Positions 9,285-21,428 of a stretch of 64,000 nucleotides of DNA are shown piece by piece. Origin of the DNA: Lunularia cruciata (Eukaryota; Streptophyta; Marchantiopsida; Lunulariales; Lunulariaceae); assembly GCA_948567375.1 (NCBI GenBank), contig OX419757.1, forward strand, positions 76,322,001 through 76,386,000, in the 5' to 3' direction. Below the pieces are notes generated by a model. The model did no database searches. It saw only the letters and a list, made by a program, of their open reading frames with translations, and was not told where the DNA came from. The first letter of the stretch is position 1; every line of letters starts with the position of its first letter. A program made the position numbers and the translations under genes.

Positions 9285-9960
9285 TTGATGATAATTGCAA
9301 ATATAATTTGTCCTTTGATCTTATGGCACCAAAGACTTGGTCACATGAGTAAGAAGTGTATGAAGGAGTTAGTTGCAAATGGTAGGATCTTGGAGTTGAA
9401 GATTGTTCAACTTGGCTTTTGCAAACAATGTATATTGGAAAGGCAAAAGCGTGCTACTTTCACTAAGACCATAAGAGTACCAAGAGCAAGAAAGCTAGAG
9501 TTAATACATATAGATGTGTATGTCCTAACTTTAGTTGAGTCTCTTGGAGGATCTCATTGCTATTTCACCTTTATTGATTATGATGCTACTAAGAAGGTAT
9601 GGATTTAGGGTTTATTTTCTAAAAAAAAATCAGAAATTATTCAATGTTTTCAAGCAATGGAGATTTAAGGTTGAAAACAAGTCAAGTTTGAAGATCAAGG
9701 GCTTGAAATCTAATAATGATTGAGAGTACAATAGCAATGAGTTTAAAGAGTATTATGTAGAGAATGGGATCATAATGATCAAAACTATTCTTGAGACACC
9801 ACAACAAAATGGTATGGATGAATGCTTGAATAGAACTCTCAATGAGAGAGCCAAATGCATGAGACTACAAGTAGAGTTACCAAAGATCTTTTGGGTAGAT
9901 GCAATCAGCACAATGGCATGCCTCATAAATTGAGGCATAGGATCATAGGCTCATTGATTA
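9285..9960 (+). pseudogene. Copia GAG-pre-integrase and integrase
   Basis: LWHQRLGHMSKKCMKEL and FCKQCILERQKRATF give the HHCC zinc-binding module, then LELIHIDVY (first Asp), FIDYDATKKVWI, VYFLKKNQKLFNVFKQW, a degraded LKSNND (second Asp) and TPQQNGMDECLNRTLNERA (Glu). Frameshift near 9600 and stop at 9721 break it. Confidence 0.85.
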
Positions 9961-10009
9961 AATTGAGGACCCTTCTATACCTTGGGATTTAAGATCCTTG
10001 AAGAGGATT

Positions 10010-10470
10010 GGTCAAGAAAGAAGGTGAACCTCTCACACTTCAGAACCTTTGATTGTGTCTCATATGTAAGGATTCAAGATTGTGATAATGACAAGCTTGA
10101 TTCAAAATCAAGAAAGTGTTTCTTCATTGAATATGGATAAGATGATATGGGTTATTGTCTTTGGAATGAAGATGATAAAAAGGTGCTAAGAAATAGAGAT
10201 GTCATTTTCCATGAGAATTGTATGTACAAAGATAAACTTGGATTAGGTTTTGAGGTTATAGAAGAACAAGCAAAACATCAAGAAGTAGTGTTGGAAGACA
10301 TCTTAAAGAATGACGTTATACAAAATAGGATTTTGGTAGAAACCAACGAGGTCATACCAAATCTAGTCACGTCTACAACTAATTTGAGGAGATCTACTAG
10401 ATTGCATGAACTAATAGAAGTATTCCCTATTTATGTATTACTTGCTCTTGAGGGAAAATAGTAACCTTGA
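10010..10470 (+). pseudogene. Copia integrase-RT connector
   Basis: FRTFDCVSYVRI, KSRKCFFIEYG and YCLWNEDDKKVLRNRDVIFHE correspond to the conserved copia segment downstream of the integrase core (FGCxAYVHI, KxxxCIFLGY, YRLWDPxxxKVxxSRDVxFxE). The final piece of about 100 codons is open but has lost its catalytic partners. Confidence 0.75.
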
Positions 10471-10599
10471 GGGCTACTTATAGGCAATGCAAAAGGAGGA
10501 CTACTTGAAGTGGGAGCTTGCAATTAACAAAGAGATGGGATCTTAGAAAGGAATAGATTTGGTCAGTGACCAAGTTTCCAAAGAAAAAGAAGGCATTGT

Positions 10600-10838
10600 A
10601 AAACAAATGGGTGTATAGAATCAGAGAAGAACATGATGGAAGCATGCAATACAAAGCTAGACTTGTGGCAAAGGATTTTCAACAAACCAAAAGTATAGAT
10701 TACAATGAGATTTTCTCTCATGTAGGTAAGATGACTACCATCATATTGGCCTTACGTCATGTGATTGCACAAGATTTGCATCTAGGGCAACTAGATGTAA
10801 AAATAGCATTCCTACATTGAAGCCTTGATGAGGATTTT
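10600..10838 (+). pseudogene. Copia reverse transcriptase, N-terminal fragment
   Basis: KWVYRIREEHDGSMQYKARLVAKDFQQ, SIDYNEIFSHVGKMTTI and LGQLDVKIAFLH are the first RT motifs of copia elements; a TGA follows FLH, and the fragment ends at LDEDF where the D LTR begins. Confidence 0.88.
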
Positions 10839-11289
10839 CTCATGCTATTTGTACCATCGCACCTAGATTGCTCAGACTCTAGAGTAGTAGTATTAGTAGT
10901 CAAGAATATTTTGGTAGTTACTCATAACCAATTTGTTAAAGATCAGACTTCATGTTCAAGGAACTAACTACATGGTGGGGCTCACTACCACTTACACCAT
11001 TTGCACCATTGGATGTGCAATCAACGAGACCGTTAGGGTTTGAGACCTAGCTCAAGTCTAAGGGGTATACTTTCAAAGTGCAGCTCCAGAGAGCTCACTC
11101 CTCTAATGTTGAGCCTTTGAGTTCCTAGCTATAGTGGATAGAGGCCAATGAGCATCACTTGGATTCTCTTAGCTAGAGTGGGTGTGATTTGATTATAATC
11201 AATGCACAATTGTTGGCAGATTATTGAGTAATAGATCAATTAATGATATGATTTAGTGTGGTTTGAGTTATGTAAATAAACTGATTACA
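10839..11289 (+). repeat. 5' LTR of D6
   Basis: It matches the 15,221-15,670 LTR along its full length and ends CTGATTACA. It lacks the 105-bp TGGCACTTTAGAG module that 3' copies have. Confidence 0.75.
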
Positions 11290-12700
11290 TCAGAGAAGTG
11301 AAGTCATGAGAGAATTGGGTACAAGGATTGAGAGTGTTGGTGGTATCTCCAAGACTTGCTGATTGTTGGCAACTTGATTGGAGTTTTGATTTTCCCTAGT
11401 GGACAAAAGCTCATTCAATTGATGCAGATTTGGCAATGAGGCAGACAGTGTGCGGAAGCATTGGCCAAATTTTGAGCAAAGAGAAGCAATTTCCAAGTAG
11501 GAGTTGTGATTTTGAGCTTAGGAGGTGAAAGAATAACCAATTTGGTGTGAGTTGAGCTTAGACAGTGAAATTGAAGGTGGGGTTGGGAACCCATCTCCTT
11601 GAATTTATGATTTCAAAAAACTTATCTTTTCAATTTGACTCAAGTGGAGAGTTAGTAGAGGATTTGGTAGTCAGCCAATTTTAAAGATTTATGTTAGATT
11701 TTTTTGGAGTTTACATCAGATTTGGAGGAGTTTTGCTAGATTTTTGCTTGAGTTTTGCTAGATTTGGAGAGGGTTTGAAGTGGTATATTTTTGGCTTGAG
11801 TTGGAAGAGCTTAGCTAGATTTGGAGGAGTTTTGGAAGTGGGTTCAAAGTGGCAAGAAGAAAGGTCTCATTAAAAGGCTTCATGGTATAGGGTTCTGGGC
11901 TATGAGAAGCTATGAAGGGCCAACAAGCTAGCTTGCTAGTGTGAGGCTAGCTAGTTTAGTGTAGATTTTGGTCATTGTTTGACAAAATTTGCCCATTCTA
12001 CTAAGTAGTGTGCAATAAGGTTTGATCTTTAGATCTTTGGTTCTTAGACTGGTGCCCTGGCCAATTGGTCTACAATTGTTGTCCTAGTGATTGTTCCACT
12101 ATTCTCTATACACTTATAACTTTAGCTAGGAGAGATAATTTGATCTCATTCTTGGTGATCCTAGTAGCTTAAGAAGTAGATAACTCATATTATGTCAAAT
12201 GCCAACTGGTGGCAGAGTCAGTCTAGTGTTGATTTATGAGATGGAGTGTTTTTGTTTAGATTTCTTGTGATTAGACTTCTCTCCATTCTTTGCTTCTTAT
12301 TTGTGCACCATGTCTGTGTGAGATGCTCTGACTTTAAAACATTGGTGCTTTGTGTGCTCTTGATAGTGAGGCTGGAATGATGACCAATCAGACTACCTCT
12401 GTTTCTCTTTGGTGAGGTAAGAAGTGATGACCTACAGATCATGGGAGTGCATGTTATGTGGCATGTTACACGTTGCACTTTCCCCTAATGTAGTTGTTGT
12501 AGTTTGAGCTACATTAGTGAGTGATGTTAATTAGTGGTGCGAGCACTTGGAGGTGTTGGCACTAAGTGGTGATTTTTGGTGGAATACTTACGGTGGTTTT
12601 GGTTGTGGGTTTCTTTCTTGGTTACTTTATCATGATGGAGTTCTTTGGGGATTTTGGAAGAGATAGTGCTACAATACATAGTGGGTTTACTCAAAATGGC
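11290..12700 (+). other. D6 untranslated leader
   Basis: AT-rich sequence with repeated AGATTTGGAGGAGTTTT-type units at 11,690-11,840. Homologous leaders occur at 16,470-17,436 and, reversed, at 45,700-47,430. No convincing gene is seen. Confidence 0.6.
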
Positions 12701-13737
12701 GCTTGGTATCAGCTTGTATCTTAGGTCCCAATGAGAGAGAAGATTGACTTTGAGTTGGAGTTTGACACAAGAGTTGATTCAATTGAGAGTGCACTTGGTG
12801 GAGTTTGCACCATTTTTGTGGGACATGGACAAGATTTATGGGGCCTCCAAGGGTCCTAAGCATTACTTTGGTACGATGGGTATTATTGAGTTGAATGACT
12901 TCATCTAGGAGTTTGATAGTTAGTGTGATCTATAGTAGATGCGAAACTCAACTTTGTTCACACACTTCATGGCATAAAAGGAGTTATTTTAGCACTTAGA
13001 AGATCCACCAATGGATGACTACCATGATTTTAGGAGAGCTCACTTGGAGGAGATTGAGCTATGGAGATAATATTGGTCTCTATCACTTCAAGCTCAGTTT
13101 TTAGAGGTAGATTGGCAATACCTACAAGTTCTAGCTCTAATAGCATTTGTGGATCTCTTGGAGATGGTGCTACTACAAGTGGACGCACTACTACAAGAGG
13201 TGGTTTAGTAGCATGGTTTAACTCCATAATGGATTTCTTCTAGTGTTTGAGGTAGAACTACCAAGGAGTATGGACTGACAAGTTGAGGAGCTTGTAGGTG
13301 TTCCAATGGAAGGCTGGAAAGAGCCTACATGAGGCATATAGTTGCATGAGATGGCTGATCAGTTTTACTCAGGGAGTTACTGAGGCCCAGGCAGTCCAAT
13401 TTTGGTATGGGATATTGTACAAGGAATTACAATGTAGAGTCCATGATGCTACATTGTTACATGTTACTTCTCCTAATTTGGTAGTGGTCTTTGGTTTGGC
13501 TAAGCATATTGAGCTCAACATGGTGAAGGAGAAAGTGGTGATATCTGGATTTGATAAAGAGACCTCATCCGTCGCTATTACTTCTTCTAAAGTGCACCAC
13601 ACCATGTTGGTTTTTGAGGATAGGGTGGATAGCCTAGATCCTATGGAGTGAGTGGAAGGCTTATTGTAGCTAGACCCTTACCTTCATTTTTGGGTCAACA
13701 GTAGCAAGTGAGTGGTGGTGTTGCTTGTTGGACTTGT
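12700..13737 (+). pseudogene. gag of D6
   Basis: Retrotransposon gag-type segments include LEDPPMDDYHDF, HLEEIELWR, a 117-codon open piece at 13,298-13,651 with FTQGVTEAQAVQFWYGI, TSPNLVVVFGLAKHIEL and DKETSS, and then GGVACWTC, the first zinc-knuckle Cys pair, where chromovirus C is inserted. Homologous gag is read on the minus strand at 39,450-40,035 (D2) and 44,826-45,700 (D4). Stops are frequent upstream of 13,298. Confidence 0.72.
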
Positions 13738-14102
13738 TATAAAAGACCAAGACTATAGAGAGAAATAGGAGAATGAAATATCACATTTAGACACTTGAGT
13801 GTCGGAAACTCCAAATGCCTAGCATGAGCTTGGCTTTGGTATTTATAAGGAGCATACAAGGCCTTGAGAAGTTTTTCAAGAAGCTTCCTTCTAGGAGCCG
13901 CTTACTTGGCTTGCAAGCTAAGCTAGTTGGAAGCTTCTAGAAGCTTTCTTCTAGAAGCTATCTACTTGGAGTGCAAGCTAAGCTAGCCGGAAAACTTCCC
14001 AAGAAGCTTCCTAGATACTTCTAGAATATTCTAGGCTAATCTGTTCTATTTGCTACTTTGTTAGCCCTAACTAACTTTGTCGATAAATTCCATATTATTA
14101 CA
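13738..14102 (-). repeat. 3' LTR of chromovirus C
   Basis: Reverse complement begins TGTAATAATATGG and ends GGTCTTTTATA, aligning with LTRs A and B. TATAAATA is at 13,840-13,847 on the minus strand. HSE-type GAAGCTTCTAGAAGCTT lies at 13,930-13,946 and TTCTAGAAGC at about 13,949-13,958. Confidence 0.87.
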
Positions 14103-14109
14103 TATTCTC

Positions 14110-15220
14110 CTACCACTAGTTGGTGAAATCCTCGTCGCCATTGAAGCTTCAAACTCTTGGATGGTTCTTTGTGCATTCTAGAGATGAGAAAGAGGTTCCT
14201 ATGTGGCATCATGAAAGGGATACCCTTTCTCCATATGTTGTCAGCGGCCTTGCTGAATTTGGTGATACGCAAGGACACAATCAACTTTGTACTCCTCAAG
14301 ATCATTAAAAGGGATGGGAGGAGGAAGAGGAGGTTGGATACAAGAGGAAAAAGAAGATGGGTTAGGGACAAAGGGTTTCAACTTGGAAATATGACAACAA
14401 GGTGGATATACATATGATAAGGCAAGGCAAGTGGATAAGCAACAAGAGAGATGATTTAGGTGACTTCAAAGAGCCCTCTTCAACTTGAGATGAGTTCACA
14501 AACTTGGGTATCAAGTGGGAGGAGTAGGTTACTAGAGGAGGGCATGACTTTATCACCAACTTGAAAGGTAAGATCACAACAATGGTGGTTTGCATATTGT
14601 TTTTACCAATTTCTAAGCAACAAGGAGATGAGATTTGGCTTGTTGGAGGGATTGGGATATGGTAGTCAAGAAGGTGGAAGTATGAGGGACATGAGATGGA
14701 GAGGGAGAAATAATGGCATTAGCAACAAGTGGATCTTGGCCAAAATTGAGGAAAAAAGGAGAGAACTTGGTGCTTGCTTGTTTGGAATTGCTGTATGCAA
14801 ACTGTGTAACTACAAGACATTCATTCCAATTGGTATGGTGCATGTTGACAAAGGCAAGAACCCTCTAAGATGTAATTTTCATGTTTAGTTTTCCATTAGT
14901 TTGAGGATGATAGGTAGTGGACAAAGCAAGCTTGGTGCCAAGTATCTGGAAGAGTGTTTGCCAAAATTTCCCAATGAATTGAAAATCATGGTCAGAGATG
15001 AGTACACAAGGCATCCCATGATGCTTGAAGATAGTGTTGAAGTAGATTTGTGCCAATTTTGGAGCATCCATGGTATCAAAGGTTATCACCAAATGGAGTG
15101 GCTTACTATGCTTATCCACAAGCACTATGATTGTTGTGTGACCTTGCTTTGTCTTGGGTAAGGACATGATGAGATCCAAGCTCATGTGTTCTCATCAAGC
15201 AGATGGAATGGGGAGTGGTT
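14110..15220 (-). pseudogene. Integrase and chromodomain of chromovirus C
   Basis: On the minus strand, SLDLIMSLPKTKQGHTT, VLISDHDFQFIGKFW and TTYHPQTNGK give the DDE core, but the DGQTE segment carrying the catalytic Glu is altered. FLTTISQSLQQAKSHLLVA continues the C-terminal region, and a degraded GYPFHDAT stretch near 14,220 is the chromodomain remnant. The N-terminal zinc domain is missing. Confidence 0.85.
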
Positions 15221-15670
15221 TGTCATGCTATTTGTAGCATCACATCTAGATTACTTGGACACTTGAGTAATAGTAATAGTTGATAGAGGTATTTTGGTAG
15301 TTACTCATAGACTACTTTCAGACGGTCAGATTTCATATTCGGGGTACTTAACTACATGGTGGAACCCATCATCACTTGCATCGTTCATACCATTAGGTGT
15401 GCCATCAGTAGTACTATTGGGATGAGACTTAGGTCAAAATCAGGACTATACCCTAGAAGTGCAACTCTAGAGAGCTCACTTCTTGTTGTTGAGCCTTTGA
15501 GTTCCTAACTAGAGTGGATAGAAATCCGATAAGCATCACTTGGAGTCTCTTAGCTAGGGTGGGTGTGGTTTGATTGTAATTAGTGTCCAATTGCTGGCAA
15601 ATTATGGAGTGATAGATCAAATATTGATATAATTGAGTGTGATTTGAGTTGTGTAAACAAACTAATTACA
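15221..15670 (+). repeat. 5' LTR of D7
   Basis: Starts TGTCATGCTATTTG and ends CTAATTACA (450 bp), colinear with the LTR at 10,839-11,289. Confidence 0.75.
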
Positions 15671-15725
15671 ATAAAGAAGTTAAAGTCAAGGAGAACTTGG
15701 GGTGCAAGAATTGAGGGTGATGGTG

Positions 15726-16464
15726 TATAATACCAAGAACTAGCCATATGAGCTAGATGTGAAATTTGGTTTGGTAACATTTGGAATGATGTTATACATG
15801 ATGGTCAAAATAGATCAAATAAAAGTATCACCAAAATAGTACTTCTACTAATAGAGCTAAAGCCAAAATAGATTCAAAAACCTTAGAACCAATAGCTAAA
15901 CATATGATTAAAAGGTGAGAGTTAGTTTGGTAATATCTGGAAGGATGTTATACATGATGGACTAAAAAGATCAAAAAGAAATATCACCAAAAGGAGACTT
16001 CTACAAATAAAGTAGGAACCAAAATATGCCTGAAATCTTTGAAGGCAATTTTGGAGGCCTAAACGGATGAATTAGGCCTAAAAAATGTGCTTAATCCTTC
16101 CCCAATAGAGGAGAGGCTGGCATTCCCTCCCCCTTGTTTTATATTGTTGAGAGCTTTCCAATGGTACCTCACCCATGTGATTCTGAGCTTCTTATAAGAA
16201 GATTCACTAAAAGATTCCCTTTGGTCAAAGCTTGTTTGACCAACCAGATAGAATGAGAACCAACATGTCACACATCCAAGTAAGTAATCCAAGGGTGGAG
16301 CTTGTTGACATGTCACCTATCTGTGTGCCTAATCCTATGGTGGAGCTTCCTTGGAAGAGATCCTCTTTGTCTATATAATGAAGAGAAGGTGCTCCTTTAG
16401 GGCATCGGAGTATGAGTGTGAAAGTGTTGTTTCTCTTCAAGTCTCCTATCCTCGGAGTATTACA
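15726..16464 (-). repeat. Solo LTR, family G, copy 1 (739 bp)
   Basis: Minus-strand orientation. Termini are TGTAATACTCC... and ...GGTATTATA. The 5-bp target duplication TGGTG is at 15,721-15,725 and 16,465-16,469. It is the same unit as 17,884-18,620 and 55,899-56,644, and no internal coding region is attached. Confidence 0.9.
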
Positions 16465-16469
16465 TGGTG

Positions 16470-17436
16470 GTATCTCTAAGCGTGGTGGATCATGGTACAT
16501 TGATTGTAGTTTTGATTTCCATGGTAGTGATTATGTGCGGAAGTGCTAGCCAAATTTTGAGCTATAGAGAATTGATTTCAAGCGGTAGTTATGATTTTGA
16601 GCTTAAGAGGTGAAAACAAGACCAACTTGGTGCAAGTTGAGCTCAGAAAGAAAATTTGAAGGTGGAGTTGAGAACTCATTCTTGCAAATTAGAAATTTGA
16701 CAATTCTTATCTTTCCAATTTGGCTTGAGTGAAGAGTTAACAAAGGATTTTGCTGTTAACCTACTTTAGGGATGTATGTCAAATTTTACATTAGATTTTG
16801 TGAAGGGTTTTGTGTAGGGAATCTATGTCAGAGTTTGGCAACAAGAAATTTGATCCAATTCTTGATGATCCTTGTAGCTCAAGAAGTAGATAGGTACTCT
16901 GATTATGTCAAATGCCAAATGGTGGCAAAGTCAATCCAATATTGGTTTATGAGATAAAGAGTTCTTGTTTAGCCTTCTTATGATTGGACCTCTTCCATTT
17001 TCTACATCCTCTTTGTGCACTGTTAGGTGCCTTGAATTTAAAGCATTGGTGCTCTATTGTGCTCTCAATAGTGAGCTTGGAGTGATGACCAATCAGATTA
17101 CTTGTATTTCTCTCCAATGAGATAGGAAGTGATAACCTACAGATCGTGAGAGTGCATGTCGTGATGGCAGGTTGCAGGTTGCCCTTTCCTCTAGTATAAT
17201 TGTTATAGTTAGAGCTACATTAGTTGGTGATATTTAGTTGGTGATATTTAGTTGGTTGTTGGCACTTGGTAGGGTACTTATGGAAGTTATAATTGTGGGT
17301 TGCAATTTCTAATTGCTTTGTCACATTAGAGTTCTTTCGAGATTCTAGAGGAGATAGCATTGCAATATGCAGTGGGTTACTCAAAATGATGCTCGGTATC
17401 AGCCTATATCTTAGGTCCTAATGAGGGAGGAGATTG
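16470..17436 (+). other. D7 leader continued
   Basis: Non-coding D leader matching 11,380-12,760, including TCGGTATCAG near 17,393. Short open frames here show no recognisable domain. Confidence 0.6.
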
Positions 17437-17883
17437 ACTCTAAGATGCCAAATTCAAGTACAACACCAAGGTAGGAATTTCCGATTAGGTTGTCTGGCAC
17501 CTTTGAGTAAGACACCTAAGAAAAGTCAGTCCTATAATGGGAAGTTTGTTGAGAAGGTAGCCATAGAGCAAACCTTGAAGGGAGTGAAGTCCCAAGATGG
17601 GAAGTTTGCCAAGAAGGCAACCATGGAGCAAGCTTGGAAGAGAGATGAGTCCTTGGAAGGGAAGTTGGTTAGTAAAGCAACCATAGAGCAAGCTTTGGAG
17701 GAAGAGAAGTCCGTATTTGCGGTGTGGATCAAGCCTATTGCACAAGAACAATTGGAGGAGGGCCAAGAGCCTCATTAAGAAATGGTGGATCGGATAGTTC
17801 AAGAGTTTGCAAACGTGTTTCTGGATGATCTGCCAAAGGGATTACCCTCCGATTGAGGTATGCCCTTCAAGATCAAGTTATTG
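17437..17883 (+). pseudogene. Protease-RT linker of chromovirus B
   Basis: Begins inside the protease (QIQVQHQGRNF), continues through GCLAPLSKTPKKSQS, the three 20-residue repeats (17,533-17,712) and FAVWIKPIAQEQ, as in A. The protease active site is not present. A TAA follows at 17,776-17,778. Confidence 0.85.
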
Positions 17884-18620
17884 TGTAATACTCCGAGGAC
17901 AACAAAAGAGAGAAAACACAGATTGCACACTCCCACAATCGATGCCCCAAGGGAGCACCTTCTCTTTATTATATAAACAAAGAGGATCTCCTCCAAGGAA
18001 GCTCCACCATAGGATTAGGGACACAAATAGGTGATATGTCAGCAAGCTCCACCCTTGGATTACTTACTTGGATGGGTGACATGTCTGGTCTAGGTCCTAT
18101 CTGGTTGGTTAAACAAGCTTTGACCGGAAGGAATCTTTTAGGGAATCTTCTTGTAGGAATCTCAAAATCACGTAAGGTATTTTTGGAAAGCTCTCAACAA
18201 GACAAAGTGGAGGGGAGGGAAGGCCAGCCTCTCCTTTGGTGGGGGAGGGGAATTTGCACATTTTCGAGGCCTAATTCATCCGTTTAGGCCTCTGAAATTG
18301 CCTTCAAAGATTTTAGGCATATTTCGGTTCCTACTCTATTAGTAGAAGTCCCCTTTTGGTGATATCTCTTTCTGATCTGTTTAGTCCATCATGTGTAACA
18401 TCCTTCTAGATGTTACAAAACCAATTCTCACCTTTAAATCATATGTCTAGCTATTGGTTCTAAGGTTCTCAAGTCTATTTCGGTTTCTGCCATATTAGTA
18501 GAAGTACTCTTTTGGTGATACTTCTATCTTATCTATTTTGACCATCATGTATAACAGTATTCTAGATGTTACCAAACCAAATTTCACATCTAGATCATAT
18601 GGCTAGCTCTTGGTATTACA
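17884..18620 (+). repeat. Solo LTR, family G, copy 2 (737 bp)
   Basis: TGTAATACTCC at the left, GGTATTACA at the right, and an exact 5-bp target duplication TATTG (17,879-17,883 and 18,621-18,625) inside chromovirus B. Removing it restores continuity with the A sequence across the protease-RT linker. A TATATAAA-like box lies near 17,970. Confidence 0.95.
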
Positions 18621-18625
18621 TATTG

Positions 18626-19250
18626 CCAAGGAGTACTCCAATGAGTAGACCAATCTATTGGCTCTCACCAAAGGAGTTGGAGGAGTTGTGAATAACACTT
18701 ATAGAGTTGTTAGAGAAGGACTTCTTACAACATAGTACCGCTCCTTGGGGAGCACCAATACTATTTGTTCTAAAGAAGGATGGAGGACTTTGTTTTTGTA
18801 TTGATTAACATGGGCTCAATAAGCAAACCGTGAAGATTGCATATCCCTTGCCTCGGATCAATGACTTGCTTGATCAACTAAATGAAGCACGCTACTTTTC
18901 CAAGTTGGATGATTGCAGCGGCTATTGGCAAATTCTTTTTGATAGAGAGGATGTGCAAAAGACTGCTTTTTGTAGAAGGTATGGACATTTTGAGTGGAGA
19001 GTTCTACCTTTCGGACTCACTAATGCTCCAACAGTCTTCATGGATCAGATGCATTAGGTGTTGGATGAACTATTGGATCTGTCTGTGGTGTTGTTCTTGG
19101 ATGACATCTTAAATTATAGTAAGATAGAGGTAGAACACATAAGCCATATGTGAAAAGTCCTAAGACGACTACAAAAATGGAAATTTTATTGCAAGAAGTC
19201 AAAGTGTACCTTTTGGCAAAAGGAGTTTACCTTCTTGGGTCATAAGATCT
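18626..19250 (+). pseudogene. Reverse transcriptase of chromovirus B
   Basis: [55 protein letters not shown], then TAG at 19,055-19,057 in the same position as in A, and FLDDIL near 19,095. The shared stop suggests the break, or a programmed or tolerated stop, existed before these copies separated. Confidence 0.88.
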
Positions 19251-19890
19251 CATCAGAGGGGATCAAGATGGAAGAAGAGAAAATCAAGGCCATGACTGAT
19301 TGGCCTACACCGAAGGATGCTATAGAAGTACGGGCATTCAATGGATTGACCAGTTTTTACTGATGGTTCATCCATTATTATGCTCATGTGGCTGCACCAT
19401 TGAATGACCTCTTGAGAAAGAACTCAAGCTTCCACTGGACCACCCAACATGAAGAAGCATTCCAGAAGTTGAAGCATATGGTGTCTTCAAGACCCATTCT
19501 TCAACCATATGATCCTCAATTACCTTGTGTGGTTGATTTTGATGCTTATAACTTTGCAATTGGAGTTGTGCTGCAACAAGAATTCCATGATGGACTCCAT
19601 CCCATTGCCTTTGTGTCTCACCGACTCAATACAGCTGAACAAAACTACTTTGCTCAAGATTGAGAACAACTTGCAATGGTATACGCCACCAAGGTATGGA
19701 GACATTACCTCTTGGGGAAACAAGTGATCATGGAAACTAATCACAAGCCATTGTTGCAGACCTTGCACTTGGAACACATGAAGAGTTGACATCATTGATG
19801 TGAGTAACAACTCCAAATGTATGACATCAAACTTGAGTACAAACCAGGTCGGTTCCATGTCATCCTTGATGTTTTATCATGACAACCTGA
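19250..19890 (+). pseudogene. RNase H of chromovirus B
   Basis: VDFDAYNFAIGVVLQQ, FVSHRLNTAEQN and a degraded TNHKPLLQ correspond to the RNase H catalytic blocks; the third Asp codon now reads Asn (AAT). A TGA at 19,661-19,663 matches the position of a TGA in A. Confidence 0.85.
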
Positions 19891-19891
19891 T

Positions 19892-21170
19892 TTGAAGTCT
19901 CTTCCTCTCATCACAATGGCAATTTCAATGGTGCCAGTTGACTCCAAGGTCCAAAACAAGTTTCTATCAGCTCTACACCAAGATCCCTTCTTCCAAATGG
20001 TACATGGTTGCTTTACGGCATGCAATAAGGAATACAACACCTTCTCCATCAAGGAGGGCCTTTTATTCCATGAGGACCGGATCTATGTTCCAGCTAAATG
20101 TGATCTTCAACTTGTGCGCCTGCAAGAAGCCCATGATTTACCCATTGCTGGTCACATGGGTGTGGACAAGACCTTGGATACCCTCCAACGTCAATAGTGG
20201 TGGCCCAACATGACACAAGCTGTTCAAGAATTTGTCTGATTGTGTGAGAGCTACCAATGTAATAAGGCCAACAACCAAAAATTGAGTGGACTCCTTCAAC
20301 CACTCGCTGTTCCATCTACTTGCTGGGAAATGTGAGCTTGGATCTCATCACATCCTTGCCAAAGACAAAACAAGGACACACCACAATTGTGGTGTATGTG
20401 GATAAGCTTAGTAAGCAAATCCACTTGGCACCAACTTGTAATATTGTGGATGCTCCAACCTTAGCGCAAATCTACTTTGAAAATGTCTTCAAGCATCATG
20501 GGATGCCACATATACTCATCTCCAACCATGATCCTTGATTTACCGGGAAGTTTTGGCAAGCATTCTTCCAAATACTTGGCACCAAGCTTGCTTTGTCCAC
20601 GGCCTATCATCCTCAAACTGATGGACAAACCAAATGTGCAAATCATACATTGGAGGATATGTTGCGTGCCTTTGTCAATGTCCAACATACCAATTGGGAT
20701 GAATGTCTTGCAGCTACATAATTTTCCTACAACAATTCCAAACAGGCAAGCCCCGGATTTTCTCCTTTTTTCTCAATTTTGGCCAAGATCCGCTTGTTCC
20801 TGATTCTCTACTTGCTCCTCCTCTATCTCAGGTTCCTCATACTTCCACATTCTTGACCACTATATCCCAATCTCTCCAACAAGCCAAGTTTCAATCCTTG
20901 TTGCTCAAAATTGCCAAAAACAATATGTGGACCACCATCATCATGACCTCACCTTTGAAGTCGGTGATAAAGTCAAGCTATCCTCTAGTAACCTCCCTCT
21001 TCCATTTGATACCCAAGTTTGTAAAATTACCCTAATTGGATAGGACTCTTTGATATCACCCAAGTTGTCTCTCTTGTTGCTTATCAACTTGTCTTGCCTT
21101 GTCACATGCGTATTCATCCTGTCTTTCATATTTCCAAGTTGAAACCCCTTGTTCCTAACCTCTCTTCCTT
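19892..21170 (+). pseudogene. Integrase of chromovirus B
   Basis: HDLPIAGHMGVDKTL (zinc domain), a degraded CESY motif, SLDLITSLPKTKQGHTT, LISNHDP then TGA, and HPQTDGQTKCANHTLED, where the catalytic Glu is replaced by Lys. C-terminal QSLQQAKFQ and HISKLKPLV occur in other frames. Confidence 0.85.
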
Positions 21171-21214
21171 TTCCTCTAAAGTCCAACCTACCCCTCTTTC
21201 TGTCCCTATCAATG

Positions 21215-21400
21215 ATCATGAGGAGTCCAAGTTGATTGTATCCTTGCGCGTCGCCATATTCAATGAGGCCGTCACCAACATACGGAGTACAAGGTCCTTT
21301 GGAAAGTGTATCTCCTTCATGATGCCACATGGGAACCTCTTTCTCACCTCTAGAATGTACAAACAGCTATCCAAGAATTCAAAGCTTCATTGACAACAAG
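21215..21400 (+). pseudogene. Chromodomain of chromovirus B
   Basis: The frame reads TEYKVLWKVYLLHDATWEP then LSHL, with a TAG where CAG is expected, matching the chromodomain of A. Confidence 0.8.
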
Positions 21401-21428
21401 GACGTCATCAACTAGCAGCGGGGGAATA

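Larger units (their letters stand above)
8740..10838 (+). mobile_element. Ty1/copia retrotransposon remnant
   Basis: Order protease, GAG-pre-integrase, integrase, start of RT is read on the + strand, which is the copia order (integrase before RT). Both LTRs are absent. It is cut at the right by a D LTR at 10,839. Many stops and small frameshifts are present. Confidence 0.88.
10839..13737 (+). mobile_element. D-family remnant D6 (5' LTR, leader, gag)
   Basis: A D LTR (10,839-11,289) is followed by the long D leader and a gag region, which is cut at the zinc knuckle by chromovirus C at 13,738. TTGGTATCAG at 12,704-12,713 resembles the initiator-Met tRNA primer site but lies far from the LTR, so I do not call it a PBS. 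Confidence 0.78.
13738..15220 (-). mobile_element. Chromovirus C, 3'-terminal fragment
   Basis: On the minus strand an integrase-chromodomain segment (15,220 to 14,110) is followed by a 365-bp LTR. It ends abruptly in the integrase core at 15,220, where a D LTR starts. It sits in the zinc-knuckle codons of D6 gag. Confidence 0.88.
15221..17436 (+). mobile_element. D-family remnant D7 (5' LTR and leader)
   Basis: D LTR (15,221-15,670) followed by leader sequence homologous to 11,290-12,720, interrupted by a G solo LTR (15,726-16,464) and truncated at 17,436 by chromovirus B. Confidence 0.75.

Noticed and set aside
12700-12715. TGGTATCAG as a primer-binding site for D6
   Set aside because: It lies 1.4 kb after the LTR end, and a PBS should adjoin the LTR.
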